Assembly: GCF_022878925.1 (NCBI RefSeq)
Contig: NZ_CP084627.1
Span: 124,001 to 188,000, forward strand
Source of the DNA: Caballeronia sp. TF1N1
GTDB lineage: Bacteria > Pseudomonadota > Gammaproteobacteria > Burkholderiales > Burkholderiaceae
Length of the DNA stretch: 64,000 nt
Reading direction: 5' to 3'
Shown here piece after piece: positions 9,309 through 18,982 of the stretch. The notes below the pieces were generated by a model. It searched no databases. It worked only from the letters and a program-made list of their open reading frames with translations, and was not told the DNA's origin. The position numbers and the translations under genes were made by a program. How positions within the stretch are numbered: the first letter of the stretch is position 1; each line of letters opens with the position of its first letter.

Positions 9309-11084
9309 ATGGCTGCAATCAAGACTTCCCTGCCGCGTCGCCGTTTCGACGTGGTCATCGTGGGCGCGGGCGGCTCGGGCATGCGCGCATCGCTGCAGCT
9401 CGCGCGTGCGGGCCTGTCGGTCGCTGTGTTGTCGAAGGTGTTTCCCACGCGCTCGCATACGGTCGCCGCGCAAGGCGGCATCGGCGCCTCGCTTGGCAAC
9501 ATGAGCGAGGACAACTGGCACTATCACTTCTACGACACCATCAAGGGCTCCGACTGGCTCGGCGACCAGGATGCAATCGAATTCATGTGCCGTGAAGCGC
9601 CCAACGCCGTGTATGAGCTCGAACACATGGGCATGCCGTTCGACCGCAATCCGGATGGCACGATCTATCAGCGTCCGTTCGGCGGACACACGGCCAACTA
9701 CGGCGAAAAGCCCGTGCAACGCGCCTGTGCCGCGGCCGACCGTACCGGCCACGCGTTGTTGCACACGCTGTATCAGCAGAACGTCGCGGCCAAAACGCAC
9801 TTCTTCGTCGAATGGATGGCGCTGGACCTGATCCGCGACGCCGAAGGCGATGTGCTCGGCGTCACCGCGCTGGAGATGGAAACGGGCGACGTGTATATCC
9901 TCGAAGGCAAGACCACGCTGTTCGCCACGGGCGGCGCGGGACGTATCTTCGCGGCATCGACGAATGCGTTCATCAACACGGGCGATGGCTTGGGCATGGC
10001 CGCGCGCTCGGGCATCGCGTTGCAGGACATGGAGTTCTGGCAATTCCACCCGACCGGTGTCGCGGGCGCGGGCGTGCTGATTACCGAAGGCGTGCGCGGC
10101 GAAGGCGGCATCTTGCGCAATTCGAACGGCGACCGCTTCATGGAGCGCTACGCGCCGACGCTCAAGGACCTCGCGCCGCGCGACTTCGTTTCGCGTTCGA
10201 TGGATCAGGAAATCAAGGAAGGCCGTGGCGTGGGTCCGAACAAGGACCACGTGTTGCTGGATCTGTCGCACATCGGCGCCGAGACGATCATGAAGCGCTT
10301 GCCGTCGATTCGCGAGATCGCGCTCAAGTTCGCCAACGTCGATTGCATCAAGGAGCCCATTCCCGTGGTGCCGACCATCCACTATCAAATGGGTGGCATA
10401 CCGACGAACATGCACGGGCAGGTCGTGGGTACGTCCAATGGTTATAACGAGCCGGTCAACGGGTTCTACGCGGTGGGCGAATGCTCGTGCGTCTCGGTGC
10501 ATGGCGCGAACCGTCTGGGCACGAACTCGCTGCTCGACCTGGTGGTGTTCGGCCGCGCGGCGGGCAATCACATCATCAAGCACGCGAAGGAGTTGAAAGA
10601 GCACAAGCCGCTGCCGGCCGATGCCGCCGACTTCGCGCTCGAACGCCTCGCGGTGCTGGAGAAGTCGACGTCGGGCGAATACACGCAGAACATCGCCAAC
10701 GACATTCGTTCGACCATGCAGGCGCATGCGGGCGTGTTCCGCACATCGAAGCTGCTCGAAGAGGGCGTGAGCAAGATCGACGAACTCACCGCGCGCGTGA
10801 AGCACGTGCATCTGAAGGACAAATCGAAGGTGTTCAACACGGCGAAGGTCGAGGCGCTGGAGTTGGCGAACCTGATCGAAGTCGCACGCGCGACCATGGT
10901 GTCGGCCGAAGCGCGCAAGGAAAGCCGTGGCGCGCACGCGCACAGCGACTTCGAGCATCGCGACGACGAGAACTGGATGCGCCATACGCTGTGGTTCAGC
11001 GAAGGCGATCGCCTCGACTACAAGCCGGTGCAGATGAAGCCGCTGACGGTTGAATCGGTGCCGCCGAAGGCACGGACCTTCTAA
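9309..11084 (+). CDS. sdhA: Succinate dehydrogenase flavoprotein subunit
   Basis: Oxidises succinate to fumarate with covalently bound FAD. The 591-residue protein has the dinucleotide fold [13 protein letters not shown] at residues 13-25, the FAD-linking histidine in [14 protein letters not shown], the HPTG active-site segment [10 protein letters not shown], and the catalytic-region [18 protein letters not shown]. The frame is open upstream across sdhD, but [11 protein letters not shown] at 9309 is the correct start, with AAAGAAC before it. Flavinylation is expected to need the SdhE encoded at 11822. Confidence 0.98.
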   Translation: MAAIKTSLPRRRFDVVIVGAGGSGMRASLQLARAGLSVAVLSKVFPTRSHTVAAQGGIGASLGNMSEDNWHYHFYDTIKGSDWLGDQDAIEFMCREAPNAVYELEHMGMPFDRNPDGTIYQRPFGGHTANYGEKPVQRACAAADRTGHALLHTLYQQNVAAKTHFFVEWMALDLIRDAEGDVLGVTALEMETGDVYILEGKTTLFATGGAGRIFAASTNAFINTGDGLGMAARSGIALQDMEFWQFHPTGVAGAGVLITEGVRGEGGILRNSNGDRFMERYAPTLKDLAPRDFVSRSMDQEIKEGRGVGPNKDHVLLDLSHIGAETIMKRLPSIREIALKFANVDCIKEPIPVVPTIHYQMGGIPTNMHGQVVGTSNGYNEPVNGFYAVGECSCVSVHGANRLGTNSLLDLVVFGRAAGNHIIKHAKELKEHKPLPADAADFALERLAVLEKSTSGEYTQNIANDIRSTMQAHAGVFRTSKLLEEGVSKIDELTARVKHVHLKDKSKVFNTAKVEALELANLIEVARATMVSAEARKESRGAHAHSDFEHRDDENWMRHTLWFSEGDRLDYKPVQMKPLTVESVPPKARTF

Positions 11085-11103
11085 GGCACAAGGGAAAATC
11101 GAA

Positions 11104-11808
11104 ATGGCAAAGAGAATTTTCGAAGTCTATCGCTACGATCCGGACAAGGACGCAGCCCCGCGCATGCAGACCTACGAGCTGGAGATCGACTCGCACGAAC
11201 GCATGCTGCTCGATGCACTGCTCAAGCTAAAGTCGGTCGACGAGACGCTGTCGTTTCGCCGTTCGTGCCGCGAAGGCGTGTGCGGCTCGGACGCGATGAA
11301 CATCAACGGCAAGAACGGTCTTGCGTGTTTGCAGAACATGAACGATCTGCCGCAGCGCATTGTGCTGCGTCCGCTGCCGGGCTTGCCGGTGGTGCGCGAT
11401 CTGATTTGCGACTTCACGCAATTTTTTAATCAGTATCATTCGATCAAGCCGTATCTGATCAACGACACGCCGCCGCCGGAAAAAGAGCGTCTGCAGTCGC
11501 CGGTCGAACGCGACGAGCTCGACGGGCTGTACGAGTGCATTCTGTGCGCGAGTTGCTCGACGTCGTGCCCGAGCTTCTGGTGGAATCCGGACAAGTTCGT
11601 CGGACCGGCGGGCTTGCTGCAGGCGTATCGCTTCATTGCGGATAGCCGGGATGAAGCGACCGGCGAGCGTTTGGACAATCTGGAAGATCCGTATCGTCTG
11701 TTCCGTTGCCACACGATCATGAATTGCGTCGACGTGTGCCCGAAGGGGCTCAACCCGACCAAGGCGATCGGCAAGATCAAGGAATTGATGGTGCGCCGCG
11801 CTGTCTGA
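11104..11808 (+). CDS. sdhB: Succinate dehydrogenase iron-sulfur subunit
   Basis: Carries electrons from FAD to quinone through 2Fe-2S, 4Fe-4S and 3Fe-4S clusters. The 234-residue protein has the ferredoxin-type cysteine cluster [21 protein letters not shown], then [14 protein letters not shown] and [17 protein letters not shown], so all cluster ligands are present. Start ATG 11104 lies 19 bp after the sdhA stop. Length and motifs are normal. Confidence 0.98.
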   Translation: MAKRIFEVYRYDPDKDAAPRMQTYELEIDSHERMLLDALLKLKSVDETLSFRRSCREGVCGSDAMNINGKNGLACLQNMNDLPQRIVLRPLPGLPVVRDLICDFTQFFNQYHSIKPYLINDTPPPEKERLQSPVERDELDGLYECILCASCSTSCPSFWWNPDKFVGPAGLLQAYRFIADSRDEATGERLDNLEDPYRLFRCHTIMNCVDVCPKGLNPTKAIGKIKELMVRRAV

Positions 11809-11821
11809 GATGGGCTAAGAG

Positions 11822-12118
11822 ATGGTCGACAATTCAAGCAATACCGCGGACGACGGTCCGCATCAGTCCGACCCCCTTCGTCGCGCGCGTCTTCGCTGGC
11901 GTGCGCGGCGCGGCCTGCTGGAAAACGATCTGATCTTCGAGCGTTTTTTCAGCCGATATGAGCATGACCTCAGTGACGCCGACGTGTTCGCGTTGACCCG
12001 TCTGCTGGAGCTGAGCGACAACGAACTGATGGATTTGTTGCTGGCGCGCACCGAGCCCGAAGGCGAGCTTGCGACGCCCGATGTAATCCGTCTGCTAGGT
12101 ATGCTGCGTACCGTGTGA
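11822..12118 (+). CDS. sdhE: FAD assembly factor SdhE (Sdh5 family)
   Basis: A 98-residue protein of the SdhE/YgfY family that promotes covalent attachment of FAD to SdhA. The hallmark RARRGLLENDLIFERFF (residues about 27-43, containing the RGxxE motif) and the acidic helical C-terminal part DADVFALTRLLELSDNELMDLLL are visible. It starts 13 bp after sdhB, which fits its role. The first 20 residues are variable and polar. Confidence 0.93.
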   Translation: MVDNSSNTADDGPHQSDPLRRARLRWRARRGLLENDLIFERFFSRYEHDLSDADVFALTRLLELSDNELMDLLLARTEPEGELATPDVIRLLGMLRTV

Positions 12119-12265
12119 TTTCAGCAGGAATCCACGGAGTTCTGCACAATAAGCCGAAATAAACGAATTAAGGCCGCAAGAGGCCCACAGTACAGTTTGT
12201 GCCGCGCAGCTTCCGTCGTGCAAATTATCGAGAACCTGTATCCATACTTCGATTGAGGATGTGCT

Positions 12266-13567
12266 ATGACCCCGTCAGATGTTAAAGCCACGCTATCGTT
12301 CAGCGACAACTCGCCGAGCGTCGAAATGCCGATCTACAAGGGCACCATGGGCCCGGACGTGATCGACATTCGCAAGTTGTACGGTCAGACCGGCAAGTTC
12401 ACGTATGACCCGGGCTTCATGTCGACGGCAGCGTGCAATTCCGCGATCACGTATATCGACGGCGACAAGGGCGAACTGCTCTATCGCGGATATCCGATCG
12501 AAGAACTGGCGGTGAACGCCGACTTCCTCGAAACCTGCTATCTGCTGCTGAAGGGCGAATTGCCGACCGCCGCGCAGAACCAGGAATTCGTGGATACGGT
12601 CACGCGCCACACGATGGTGCATGAGCAAATGCACTTCTTCTTCCGCGGTTTCCGTCGCGACGCGCACCCCATGGCCGTCCTCGTCGCCGCAGTCGGCGCG
12701 CTGTCGGCGTTCTACCATGACTCGCTGAATATCAACGACCCGCGTCATCGCGAAGTGTCGGCCATCCGCATGATCGCCAAGCTGCCGACGCTGGTGGCCA
12801 TGGCGTACAAATTCAGCATCGGTCAACCGTTCGTTTATCCGAAGAACGACCTGTCGTATAGCGCGAACTTCATGTACATGATGTTCTCGAATCCGTGCGA
12901 AGAGTACAAAGTCAACGACGTGCTGGTGCGCGCGCTCGACCGTATCCTCATCCTGCACGCGGACCACGAGCAAAACGCGTCGACCTCGACGGTGCGTCTC
13001 GCGGGGTCGTCGGGCGCCAATCCGTTTGCGTGTATTGCAGCTGGTATCGCGTGTCTGTGGGGCCCGGCGCACGGCGGCGCGAACGAAGCCGCGCTGAACA
13101 TGCTGGAAGAAATCGGCTCGGTCGACAACATCGCCGAGTTCATCAAGCAGGTGAAGGACAAGAACTCGGGCGTGAAGCTGATGGGCTTCGGCCACCGCGT
13201 CTACAAGAATTACGATCCCCGCGCGAAGCTCATGCGCGAAACCTGCCACGAAGTGCTGAACGAGCTCGGTCTGCATGACGACCCGCTCTTCAAGCTTGCG
13301 ATGGAACTGGAAAAGATCGCGCTGGAAGACGAATACTTCGTGTCGCGCAAGCTGTACCCGAACGTAGACTTTTACTCGGGTATCGTTCAGCGCGCGCTGG
13401 GCATTCCGACGTCCATGTTCACGTGTATTTTCGCAATGGCTCGTACGGTTGGCTGGATTGCACAGTGGAACGAGATGATCGCCGATCCGGAACAAAAGAT
13501 TGGCCGTCCGCGTCAGTTGTTCATTGGTCAAACGCCGCGTGATGCAAAGGCGCTGGACAAGCGTTAA
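12266..13567 (+). CDS. gltA: Citrate synthase, type II
   Basis: Makes citrate from acetyl-CoA and oxaloacetate. The 433-residue length is that of hexameric Gram-negative enzymes. Catalytic elements are visible: [27 protein letters not shown] (first catalytic histidine), [14 protein letters not shown] (second histidine) and the final NVDFYSG region with catalytic aspartate. It lies 147 bp after sdhE, a gap big enough for its own promoter, though none close to consensus was found. An intrinsic terminator follows, which ends the TCA cluster. The window therefore holds two synthases of this superfamily, GltA and PrpC. Confidence 0.97.
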   Translation: MTPSDVKATLSFSDNSPSVEMPIYKGTMGPDVIDIRKLYGQTGKFTYDPGFMSTAACNSAITYIDGDKGELLYRGYPIEELAVNADFLETCYLLLKGELPTAAQNQEFVDTVTRHTMVHEQMHFFFRGFRRDAHPMAVLVAAVGALSAFYHDSLNINDPRHREVSAIRMIAKLPTLVAMAYKFSIGQPFVYPKNDLSYSANFMYMMFSNPCEEYKVNDVLVRALDRILILHADHEQNASTSTVRLAGSSGANPFACIAAGIACLWGPAHGGANEAALNMLEEIGSVDNIAEFIKQVKDKNSGVKLMGFGHRVYKNYDPRAKLMRETCHEVLNELGLHDDPLFKLAMELEKIALEDEYFVSRKLYPNVDFYSGIVQRALGIPTSMFTCIFAMARTVGWIAQWNEMIADPEQKIGRPRQLFIGQTPRDAKALDKR

Positions 13568-13590
13568 GCGCACGCAGGTTAGGTTGGACG

Positions 13591-13624
13591 AAAGCCCCGG
13601 CGAGTGATTGCCGGGGCTTTTTGC
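13591..13624 (+). terminator. Intrinsic terminator of gltA
   Basis: AAAGCCCCGGC, an 8-base loop, then GCCGGGGCTTTTTGC: an 11-bp GC-rich stem with a T-run, 24 bp after the gltA stop. Confidence 0.9.
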
Positions 13625-13751
13625 TTTTGGCTTCTTCCTCGTCCGTCTTTCTATCCGGGTATCGCTGATCCAGGTACCGAACCCACCACCCAACCCACTG
13701 TTTTTAATGGATTTTTCCGTAGCCTAGTACTATCCACGCGCTCCGTGAGAG

Positions 13752-13760
13752 TGGCATAAT
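13752..13760 (+). promoter_or_regulatory. Candidate extended -10 of the leu operon
   Basis: TGGCATAAT fits an extended -10 (TGnTATAAT, one mismatch) 54 bp before the leuC ATG. A matching -35 is weak, as allowed for extended -10 promoters. Confidence 0.45.
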
Positions 13761-13814
13761 CGACTCACAAGTCGTCAAACTGAAAACCCCGCAGTCACAC
13801 TCCAAAGCGCTCAC

Positions 13815-15224
13815 ATGGCACAGACTCTCTACGACAAACTGTGGAACACACACGTGATCCACACGGAAGAGGACGGCACGTCGATCCTCTACATCGACCG
13901 TCACCTGCTGCACGAAGTGACGAGCCCGCAGGCCTTCGAAGGCTTGAAGCTGGCCGAGCGCCCGGTGTGGCGCATCAGCGCGAACCTGGCCGTGTCCGAC
14001 CATAACGTGCCGACCACCGACCGTTCCCACGGCATTGCTGATCCCGTGTCGAAGCTGCAAGTCGATACGCTCGACTCCAATTGCGATAGCTTCGGCATCA
14101 CTCAGTTCAAGATGAACGATCTGCGTCAGGGCATCGTGCACATCATCGGGCCGGAACAGGGCGCGACGCTGCCGGGCATGACCATCGTCTGCGGCGACTC
14201 GCACACCTCCACGCACGGCGCGTTCGGCGCGCTCGCGCACGGCATCGGCACCTCGGAAGTGGAGCACGTGCTCGCCACGCAAACGCTCTTGCAGAAGAAG
14301 AGCAAGAACCTGCTCATCAAGGTCGAAGGCCAATTGCCGCGCGGCTGCACCGCGAAGGACATCGTGCTCGCGATCATCGGCAAGATCGGCACGGCGGGCG
14401 GCACCGGTTACGCCATGGAATTCGGCGGCTCGACCATCCGCGCGCTCACCATGGAAGGCCGCATGACGGTCTGCAACATGGCGATCGAAGCGGGCGCGCG
14501 CGCCGGCATGGTGGCCGTCGACGACACCACGATCAACTATCTCAAGGATCGTCCGTACTCGCCGCAGGGCGTCGAGTGGAATCAGGCGGTCGAGTACTGG
14601 CGTCAGTTCAAGTCGGACCCAGACGCGCAGTTCGACCGCGTGGTCGAACTCAATGCGGCCGAAATCGTGCCGCAAGTCACGTGGGGCACGTCGCCGGAAA
14701 TGGTCACGTCGGTCGATGGCCGCGTGCCCGATCCCGAGCGCGAAAAAGATCCGGTCAAGCGCGACGCCATGGAACGCGCGCTGCACTACATGGCGCTGCA
14801 ACCGAACACGCCAATCGAGGCCATCAAGCCGGACAAAATCTTCATCGGCTCGTGCACGAATGCGCGTATTGAAGACCTGCGCGCCGCCGCGTATGTGGTG
14901 AAGACGCTCGGCCGCCGCGTGGCATCGAACATTCGTCTGGCGATGGTCGTGCCGGGCTCCGGTCTCGTGAAAGCGCAGGCCGAGCGGGAAGGGCTCGACA
15001 AGATTTTCACGAACGCGGGCTTCGAATGGCGCGAGCCGGGATGCTCCATGTGCCTCGCCATGAACGCGGACCGGCTCGATCCGGGCGAGCGCTGCGCATC
15101 GACGTCGAACCGCAATTTCGAAGGCCGTCAAGGCGCGGGCGGACGCACGCATCTGGTGAGCCCGGCAATGGCGGCCGCCGCTGCAATCGAAGGTCACTTC
15201 GTCGACGTTCGCAAGCTCGCCTGA
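13815..15224 (+). CDS. leuC: 3-isopropylmalate dehydratase large subunit
   Basis: With LeuD isomerises 2- to 3-isopropylmalate in leucine synthesis. The 469-residue aconitase-superfamily protein carries [28 protein letters not shown] and the three iron-sulfur cysteines in [12 protein letters not shown] and [11 protein letters not shown]. The start at 13815 gives the standard N-terminus [10 protein letters not shown]. It opens a leuC-entericidin-leuD-leuB run; leuA is not in the window. Confidence 0.98.
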   Translation: MAQTLYDKLWNTHVIHTEEDGTSILYIDRHLLHEVTSPQAFEGLKLAERPVWRISANLAVSDHNVPTTDRSHGIADPVSKLQVDTLDSNCDSFGITQFKMNDLRQGIVHIIGPEQGATLPGMTIVCGDSHTSTHGAFGALAHGIGTSEVEHVLATQTLLQKKSKNLLIKVEGQLPRGCTAKDIVLAIIGKIGTAGGTGYAMEFGGSTIRALTMEGRMTVCNMAIEAGARAGMVAVDDTTINYLKDRPYSPQGVEWNQAVEYWRQFKSDPDAQFDRVVELNAAEIVPQVTWGTSPEMVTSVDGRVPDPEREKDPVKRDAMERALHYMALQPNTPIEAIKPDKIFIGSCTNARIEDLRAAAYVVKTLGRRVASNIRLAMVVPGSGLVKAQAEREGLDKIFTNAGFEWREPGCSMCLAMNADRLDPGERCASTSNRNFEGRQGAGGRTHLVSPAMAAAAAIEGHFVDVRKLA

Positions 15225-15233
15225 CTCGGTGCG

Positions 15234-15371
15234 ATGAAGCGAAATCTACTCTCGCTCGTGGTTGCCGTCGGTTGTCTGCTCACACTGACACTCGCGGGCT
15301 GCAACACGATGCACGGTTTCGGCGAAGATTTGCAGCATCTGGGCAATTCGATCAGCAACGCGGCTAAGTAG
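15234..15371 (+). CDS. Entericidin A/B-family small lipoprotein
   Basis: A 45-residue lipoprotein starting [15 protein letters not shown] hydrophobic signal ends in the lipobox LAGC with Cys23 as the lipid-modified residue, leaving a mature peptide of only 23 residues ([21 protein letters not shown]). The GCNTMxGxGxD pattern is that of entericidin EcnA/EcnB, envelope lipoproteins linked to stress-induced lysis in enterics. It lies 9 bp after leuC and 71 bp before leuD and would be co-transcribed with them. Its role here is unknown. Confidence 0.85.
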   Translation: MKRNLLSLVVAVGCLLTLTLAGCNTMHGFGEDLQHLGNSISNAAK

Positions 15372-15442
15372 GCGGGCCGCATTCATCCGGCGAGGCGCGC
15401 CAAGCATTGCCGGATCTGCAACAGACAAAGGGCTCAAGCGTC

Positions 15443-16093
15443 ATGGAAAAATTCATTGTGCATAGCGGCCTCGTGGCGCCGCTGGATCGCGAAAACGTCG
15501 ACACGGACGCGATCATTCCGAAGCAGTTCCTGAAGTCGATCAAGCGCACTGGGTTCGGTCCCAACGCGTTCGACGAATGGCGTTATCTCGATGTCGGCCA
15601 GCCGGGTCAGGACAACAGCAAGCGCCCGCTGAACCCGGATTTCGTGCTGAATCAGCAGCGTTACCAGGGCGCGTCGATTCTGCTCACGCGCAAGAACTTC
15701 GGCTGCGGCAGCTCGCGGGAACACGCGCCGTGGGCGCTGGATCAATACGGCTTTCGCGCGATCATCGCGCCGAGTTTCGCGGACATTTTCTATAACAACT
15801 GCTTCAAGAACGGGCTGCTGCCGGTGGCGCTGACGGAGCAGCAAGTGGACAAGCTGTTCAACGAGACCAACGCGTTCGTGGGTTATACGCTGACTGTCGA
15901 TCTCGAAGCGCAAGTCGTGCGTACGGGCGACGGCACCGAGTATTCTTTCGAAGTCCCGGGCTTTCGCAAGTACTGTCTGCTGAACGGCTTCGACGATATC
16001 GCGCTGACTCTGCGCCACGCGGACAAGATTCGTCAGTACGAGACGGAACGGCTGACGAAGCAGCCGTGGCTGAACAATCGGCTGGTTGGATAA
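15443..16093 (+). CDS. leuD: 3-isopropylmalate dehydratase small subunit
   Basis: Swivel domain partner of LeuC, 216 residues. Recognised by [29 protein letters not shown] at the N-terminus, the [14 protein letters not shown] motif and GLLPV. The start at 15443 is the standard one; AAAGGG lies upstream at a rather long spacing. The frame runs in from upstream without a better start. Followed by a weak hairpin before leuB. Confidence 0.97.
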   Translation: MEKFIVHSGLVAPLDRENVDTDAIIPKQFLKSIKRTGFGPNAFDEWRYLDVGQPGQDNSKRPLNPDFVLNQQRYQGASILLTRKNFGCGSSREHAPWALDQYGFRAIIAPSFADIFYNNCFKNGLLPVALTEQQVDKLFNETNAFVGYTLTVDLEAQVVRTGDGTEYSFEVPGFRKYCLLNGFDDIALTLRHADKIRQYETERLTKQPWLNNRLVG

Positions 16094-16106
16094 GAACCTG
16101 TATTCG

Positions 16107-16135
16107 GCCTGCGCCCAGATGCAGGCGCGCTTTTA
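16107..16135 (+). terminator. Weak terminator-like hairpin after leuD
   Basis: GCCTGC, 8-base loop, GCAGGC, then GCGCTTTTA. The stem is only 6 bp and the T-run short, so it probably causes partial termination at most between leuD and leuB. Confidence 0.3.
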
Positions 16136-16234
16136 GTGACGTTGTTCGTGTCCGAGAAACCCGACACGACGGCGCGAACCAAACCGGGAAGCTCCGCAAG
16201 CGCGGAGCGCGTCCTGTGAATAAGGAATCGAGAC

Positions 16235-17302
16235 ATGAAGATTGCAGTCCTCCCCGGCGACGGTATCGGTCCGGAAATCACCGCCGAGGCGGTCAAGGTG
16301 CTGAACGCGCTTGGTGAGAAGTTCGAACTCGAAGAAGCGCCCGTTGGCGGCGCGGGTTACGAGGCGAAGGGCCATCCGCTGCCGGATGCGACGCTGCAAC
16401 TCGCCAAGGACGCCGACGCGATCCTTTTCGGCGCCGTCGGCGACTGGAAGTATGACAAGCTCGAACGCGCGTTGCGCCCGGAGCAAGCCATTCTCGGTCT
16501 GCGCAAGCATCTGCAACTGTTCGCGAACTTCCGTCCGGCCATTTGCTATCCGCAATTGACGGGTGCTTCGTCGCTGAAGGCCGAGATTGTGTCGGGGCTC
16601 GATATCCTGATCGTGCGTGAACTGAACGGTGACATCTACTTTGGTCAGCCACGCGGCGTGCGTGCTGCGCCGGACGGCTTGTTCGAAGGCGCGCAGGAAG
16701 GCTTCGACACCATGCGTTACGCGGAACCGGAAGTGCGGCGCATTGCGCATGTCGCGTTTCAGGCTGCGCAAAAGCGTCAGAAGAAGTTGACGAGCGTGGA
16801 CAAGGCGAACGTGCTCGAAACATCGCAATTCTGGCGCGACATCATGATCGACGTGTCCAAGGAATATCCGGACGTCGAGCTGTCGCACATGTATGTCGAT
16901 AACGCGGCGATGCAGCTGGTCAAGGCGCCGAAGGCTTTCGACGTGGTCGTGACGGGCAACATGTTCGGCGACATTCTCTCCGACGAAGCCGCGATGCTCA
17001 CGGGTTCCATTGGCATGTTGCCTTCGGCGTCGCTCGACAAGAACAACAAGGGCTTGTACGAGCCGTCGCATGGTTCGGCGCCGGATATCGCGGGCAAGGG
17101 CGTGGCCAATCCGCTTGCGACCATTCTCTCCGCCGCGATGATGCTGCGTTACTCGCTCGGCAAGACGGAGCAAGCCGACCGTATCGAAAGCGCGGTGAAG
17201 AAGGTGCTGGAGCAGGGCTATCGCACCGGCGATATCGCGACGCCCGACGGCAAAATCGTCGGCACGAAGGAAATGGGCGACGCGGTGCTCAAGGCGCTCT
17301 AA
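16235..17302 (+). CDS. leuB: 3-isopropylmalate dehydrogenase
   Basis: NAD-dependent oxidative decarboxylation of 3-isopropylmalate. The 355 residues show the N-terminal [10 protein letters not shown], the [14 protein letters not shown] substrate loop, the metal-site segment [28 protein letters not shown] and the NAD-site [21 protein letters not shown] at 16235 follows AAGGAAT. A strong inverted repeat follows the gene. Confidence 0.98.
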   Translation: MKIAVLPGDGIGPEITAEAVKVLNALGEKFELEEAPVGGAGYEAKGHPLPDATLQLAKDADAILFGAVGDWKYDKLERALRPEQAILGLRKHLQLFANFRPAICYPQLTGASSLKAEIVSGLDILIVRELNGDIYFGQPRGVRAAPDGLFEGAQEGFDTMRYAEPEVRRIAHVAFQAAQKRQKKLTSVDKANVLETSQFWRDIMIDVSKEYPDVELSHMYVDNAAMQLVKAPKAFDVVVTGNMFGDILSDEAAMLTGSIGMLPSASLDKNNKGLYEPSHGSAPDIAGKGVANPLATILSAAMMLRYSLGKTEQADRIESAVKKVLEQGYRTGDIATPDGKIVGTKEMGDAVLKAL

Positions 17303-17310
17303 AAAACTCG

Positions 17311-17342
17311 CGATCGGCTGTTGCGACAAATGCAGCCGATCG
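17311..17342 (+). terminator. Inverted repeat after leuB
   Basis: CGATCGGCTG and CAGCCGATCG form a perfect 10-bp stem with a 12-base loop, 8 bp after the leuB stop. T-rich bases follow only after about 10 bp (GTTTATCCTATTTTT), so termination is likely but not certain. Confidence 0.5.
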
Positions 17343-17440
17343 TGACGTTTATCCTATTTTTACCCGTTTTACGGCACGATTCGCGGCGATTCGGTTCGAG
17401 ATCCACGAAATTGCCCGGTTATCGTGTAGACTGTTTTGTT

Positions 17441-17596
17441 ATGGCGAAGAACTCTCAATTCTCTTTGGAATCCATCGGACGCGGCTCAAAAGTCAGCGCG
17501 ACGGGTCTCACCATCAGCACGCGCGGTCACGCCATCGTTGGCCTCGCCAAAACGCGCATTACGAAAACCTCCATCAAAGCGATCACGATTCGCTGA
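17441..17596 (+). CDS. Hypothetical 51-residue basic protein
   Basis: An ATG-started frame of 51 residues (MAKNSQFSLESIGRG...) rich in Ser, Thr, Lys and Ile, ending TKTSIKAITIR. It fills much of the leuB-asd gap. No ribosome site is visible (CTGTTTTGTT precedes the ATG) and no family is recognised. It may be a real small protein or chance; the polar, low-proline composition looks more protein-like than other open frames nearby. Confidence 0.3.
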   Translation: MAKNSQFSLESIGRGSKVSATGLTISTRGHAIVGLAKTRITKTSIKAITIR

Positions 17597-17619
17597 TCGT
17601 CCCTCGTGTCCGAGCGTCT

Positions 17620-17656
17620 TCCCCGCGCGGCCACGCCGGGTAAGGATGCGGGGAAG
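17620..17656 (+). promoter_or_regulatory. Inverted repeat ahead of asd
   Basis: CTTCCCCGC and GCGGGGAAG, perfect 9-base arms separated by 19 bases, end 21 bp before the asd ATG and would place a hairpin just upstream of its ribosome site. A regulatory role is a guess; there is no T-run. Confidence 0.35.
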
Positions 17657-17677
17657 CTACCACTGGAAGGGTGAGTC

Positions 17678-18799
17678 ATGAACGTAGGTCTCGTTGGTTG
17701 GCGCGGCATGGTCGGCAGCGTCCTGATGCAGCGCATGCAGCAGGAAGGCGACTTCGACCTGATCGAACCGGTGTTTTTCAGCACCAGCAATGCGGGCGGC
17801 AACGCGCCGTCGTTCGCCAAGAACGAGACTAAGCTCAAAGACGCGACGAGCATCGACGACCTGAAGAAGTGCGACGCCATCATCACGTGTCAGGGCGGCG
17901 ACTACACCAACGAGGTGTATCCGAAGCTGCGCGCAGCGGGCTGGAAAGGTTATTGGATCGACGCGGCCTCGGCGCTGCGCATGAAGGACGATGCGGTCAT
18001 CATTCTCGATCCGGTCAACCTGAACGTCATCAAGGACTCGCTCGTCAAGGGCGGGCGCGATTTCATCGGCGGCAATTGCACGGTCAGCCTCATGCTGATG
18101 GCGCTCGGCGGCCTGTTCCGCGAAAACCTCGTCGAATGGACGACGGCCATGACGTATCAGGCCGCATCCGGCGCGGGTGCGCAGAACATGCGCGAACTGC
18201 TGCAGCAAATGGGTGTGCTTTACGGCGCGGCCAAGGAAGACCTGGCCGACCCGTCTTCCGCCATCCTCGATATCGACCGCCGCGTGCTGGCTGCAATGAA
18301 CGGCGAACGCATGCCCGTCGACAATTTCGGCGTGCCGCTCGCAGGCTCGCTGATCCCGTGGATCGACAAGGATCTCGGCGACGGCATGTCGAAGGAAGAG
18401 TGGAAGGGCGGCGCGGAAACCAACAAGATTCTCGGCAAGCCCGCAATGGGTCAGCCGGGCTCGGTTCCCGTGGATGGGCTTTGCGTGCGGATCGGCGCCA
18501 TGCGCTGCCATTCGCAAGCGCTGACCATCAAGCTCGCGAAGGACGTGCCGCTCGACGAAGTGCACGGCATCCTGGCATCGGCGAACGACTGGGTGAAGGT
18601 CGTGCCGAACGAGCGCGAAGCATCCATCCGCGATCTGTCGCCTGCAGTCGTTACGGGCACGCTTACGGTGCCGGTTGGCCGTCTGCGCAAGCTCGCCATG
18701 GGCGGTGAATATCTGTCCGCGTTCACGGTCGGCGACCAGCTCTTGTGGGGTGCTGCCGAGCCGCTGCGCCGCATGCTGCGCATTCTGTTGGACAAGTAA
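17678..18799 (+). CDS. asd: Aspartate-semialdehyde dehydrogenase
   Basis: Reduces aspartyl phosphate to the semialdehyde, the branch point for lysine, threonine, methionine and diaminopimelate. The 373-residue protein starts [20 protein letters not shown] (NADP site), has the catalytic cysteine in [16 protein letters not shown] and the catalytic histidine in [13 protein letters not shown]. Length and motifs match the Gram-negative Asd type. A terminator follows before fimV. Confidence 0.98.
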   Translation: MNVGLVGWRGMVGSVLMQRMQQEGDFDLIEPVFFSTSNAGGNAPSFAKNETKLKDATSIDDLKKCDAIITCQGGDYTNEVYPKLRAAGWKGYWIDAASALRMKDDAVIILDPVNLNVIKDSLVKGGRDFIGGNCTVSLMLMALGGLFRENLVEWTTAMTYQAASGAGAQNMRELLQQMGVLYGAAKEDLADPSSAILDIDRRVLAAMNGERMPVDNFGVPLAGSLIPWIDKDLGDGMSKEEWKGGAETNKILGKPAMGQPGSVPVDGLCVRIGAMRCHSQALTIKLAKDVPLDEVHGILASANDWVKVVPNEREASIRDLSPAVVTGTLTVPVGRLRKLAMGGEYLSAFTVGDQLLWGAAEPLRRMLRILLDK

Positions 18800-18834
18800 A
18801 GTAAACTACGCGCTTATGAGCGCGGCTTGACGAG

Positions 18835-18862
18835 AAGCGTCGCGTTTATCGCGGCGCTTTTT
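18835..18862 (+). terminator. Intrinsic terminator of asd
   Basis: AAGCGTCGCG, loop TTTAT, CGCGGCGCTT then TTTC: a 10-bp stem with one G-T wobble and a T-run. A second small hairpin, CGCGCT-TATG-AGCGCG (18809-18824), sits just before it. Confidence 0.7.
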
Positions 18863-18982
18863 CGTTTGTGCAGCCGGTTTTGTCATGGAACGTGTCCGCG
18901 TGACCGTTCGACGAAAAATTCACCCGCGCGCGTTCGTCATGGCAGTGTTTCGATTCAACCTTCGCCGTTCCCTGGAGTTTCA

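Noticed and set aside
9300..10985. A 561-codon minus-strand frame antisense to sdhA
   Set aside because: Composition is that of a shadow frame, and sdhA is unambiguous.
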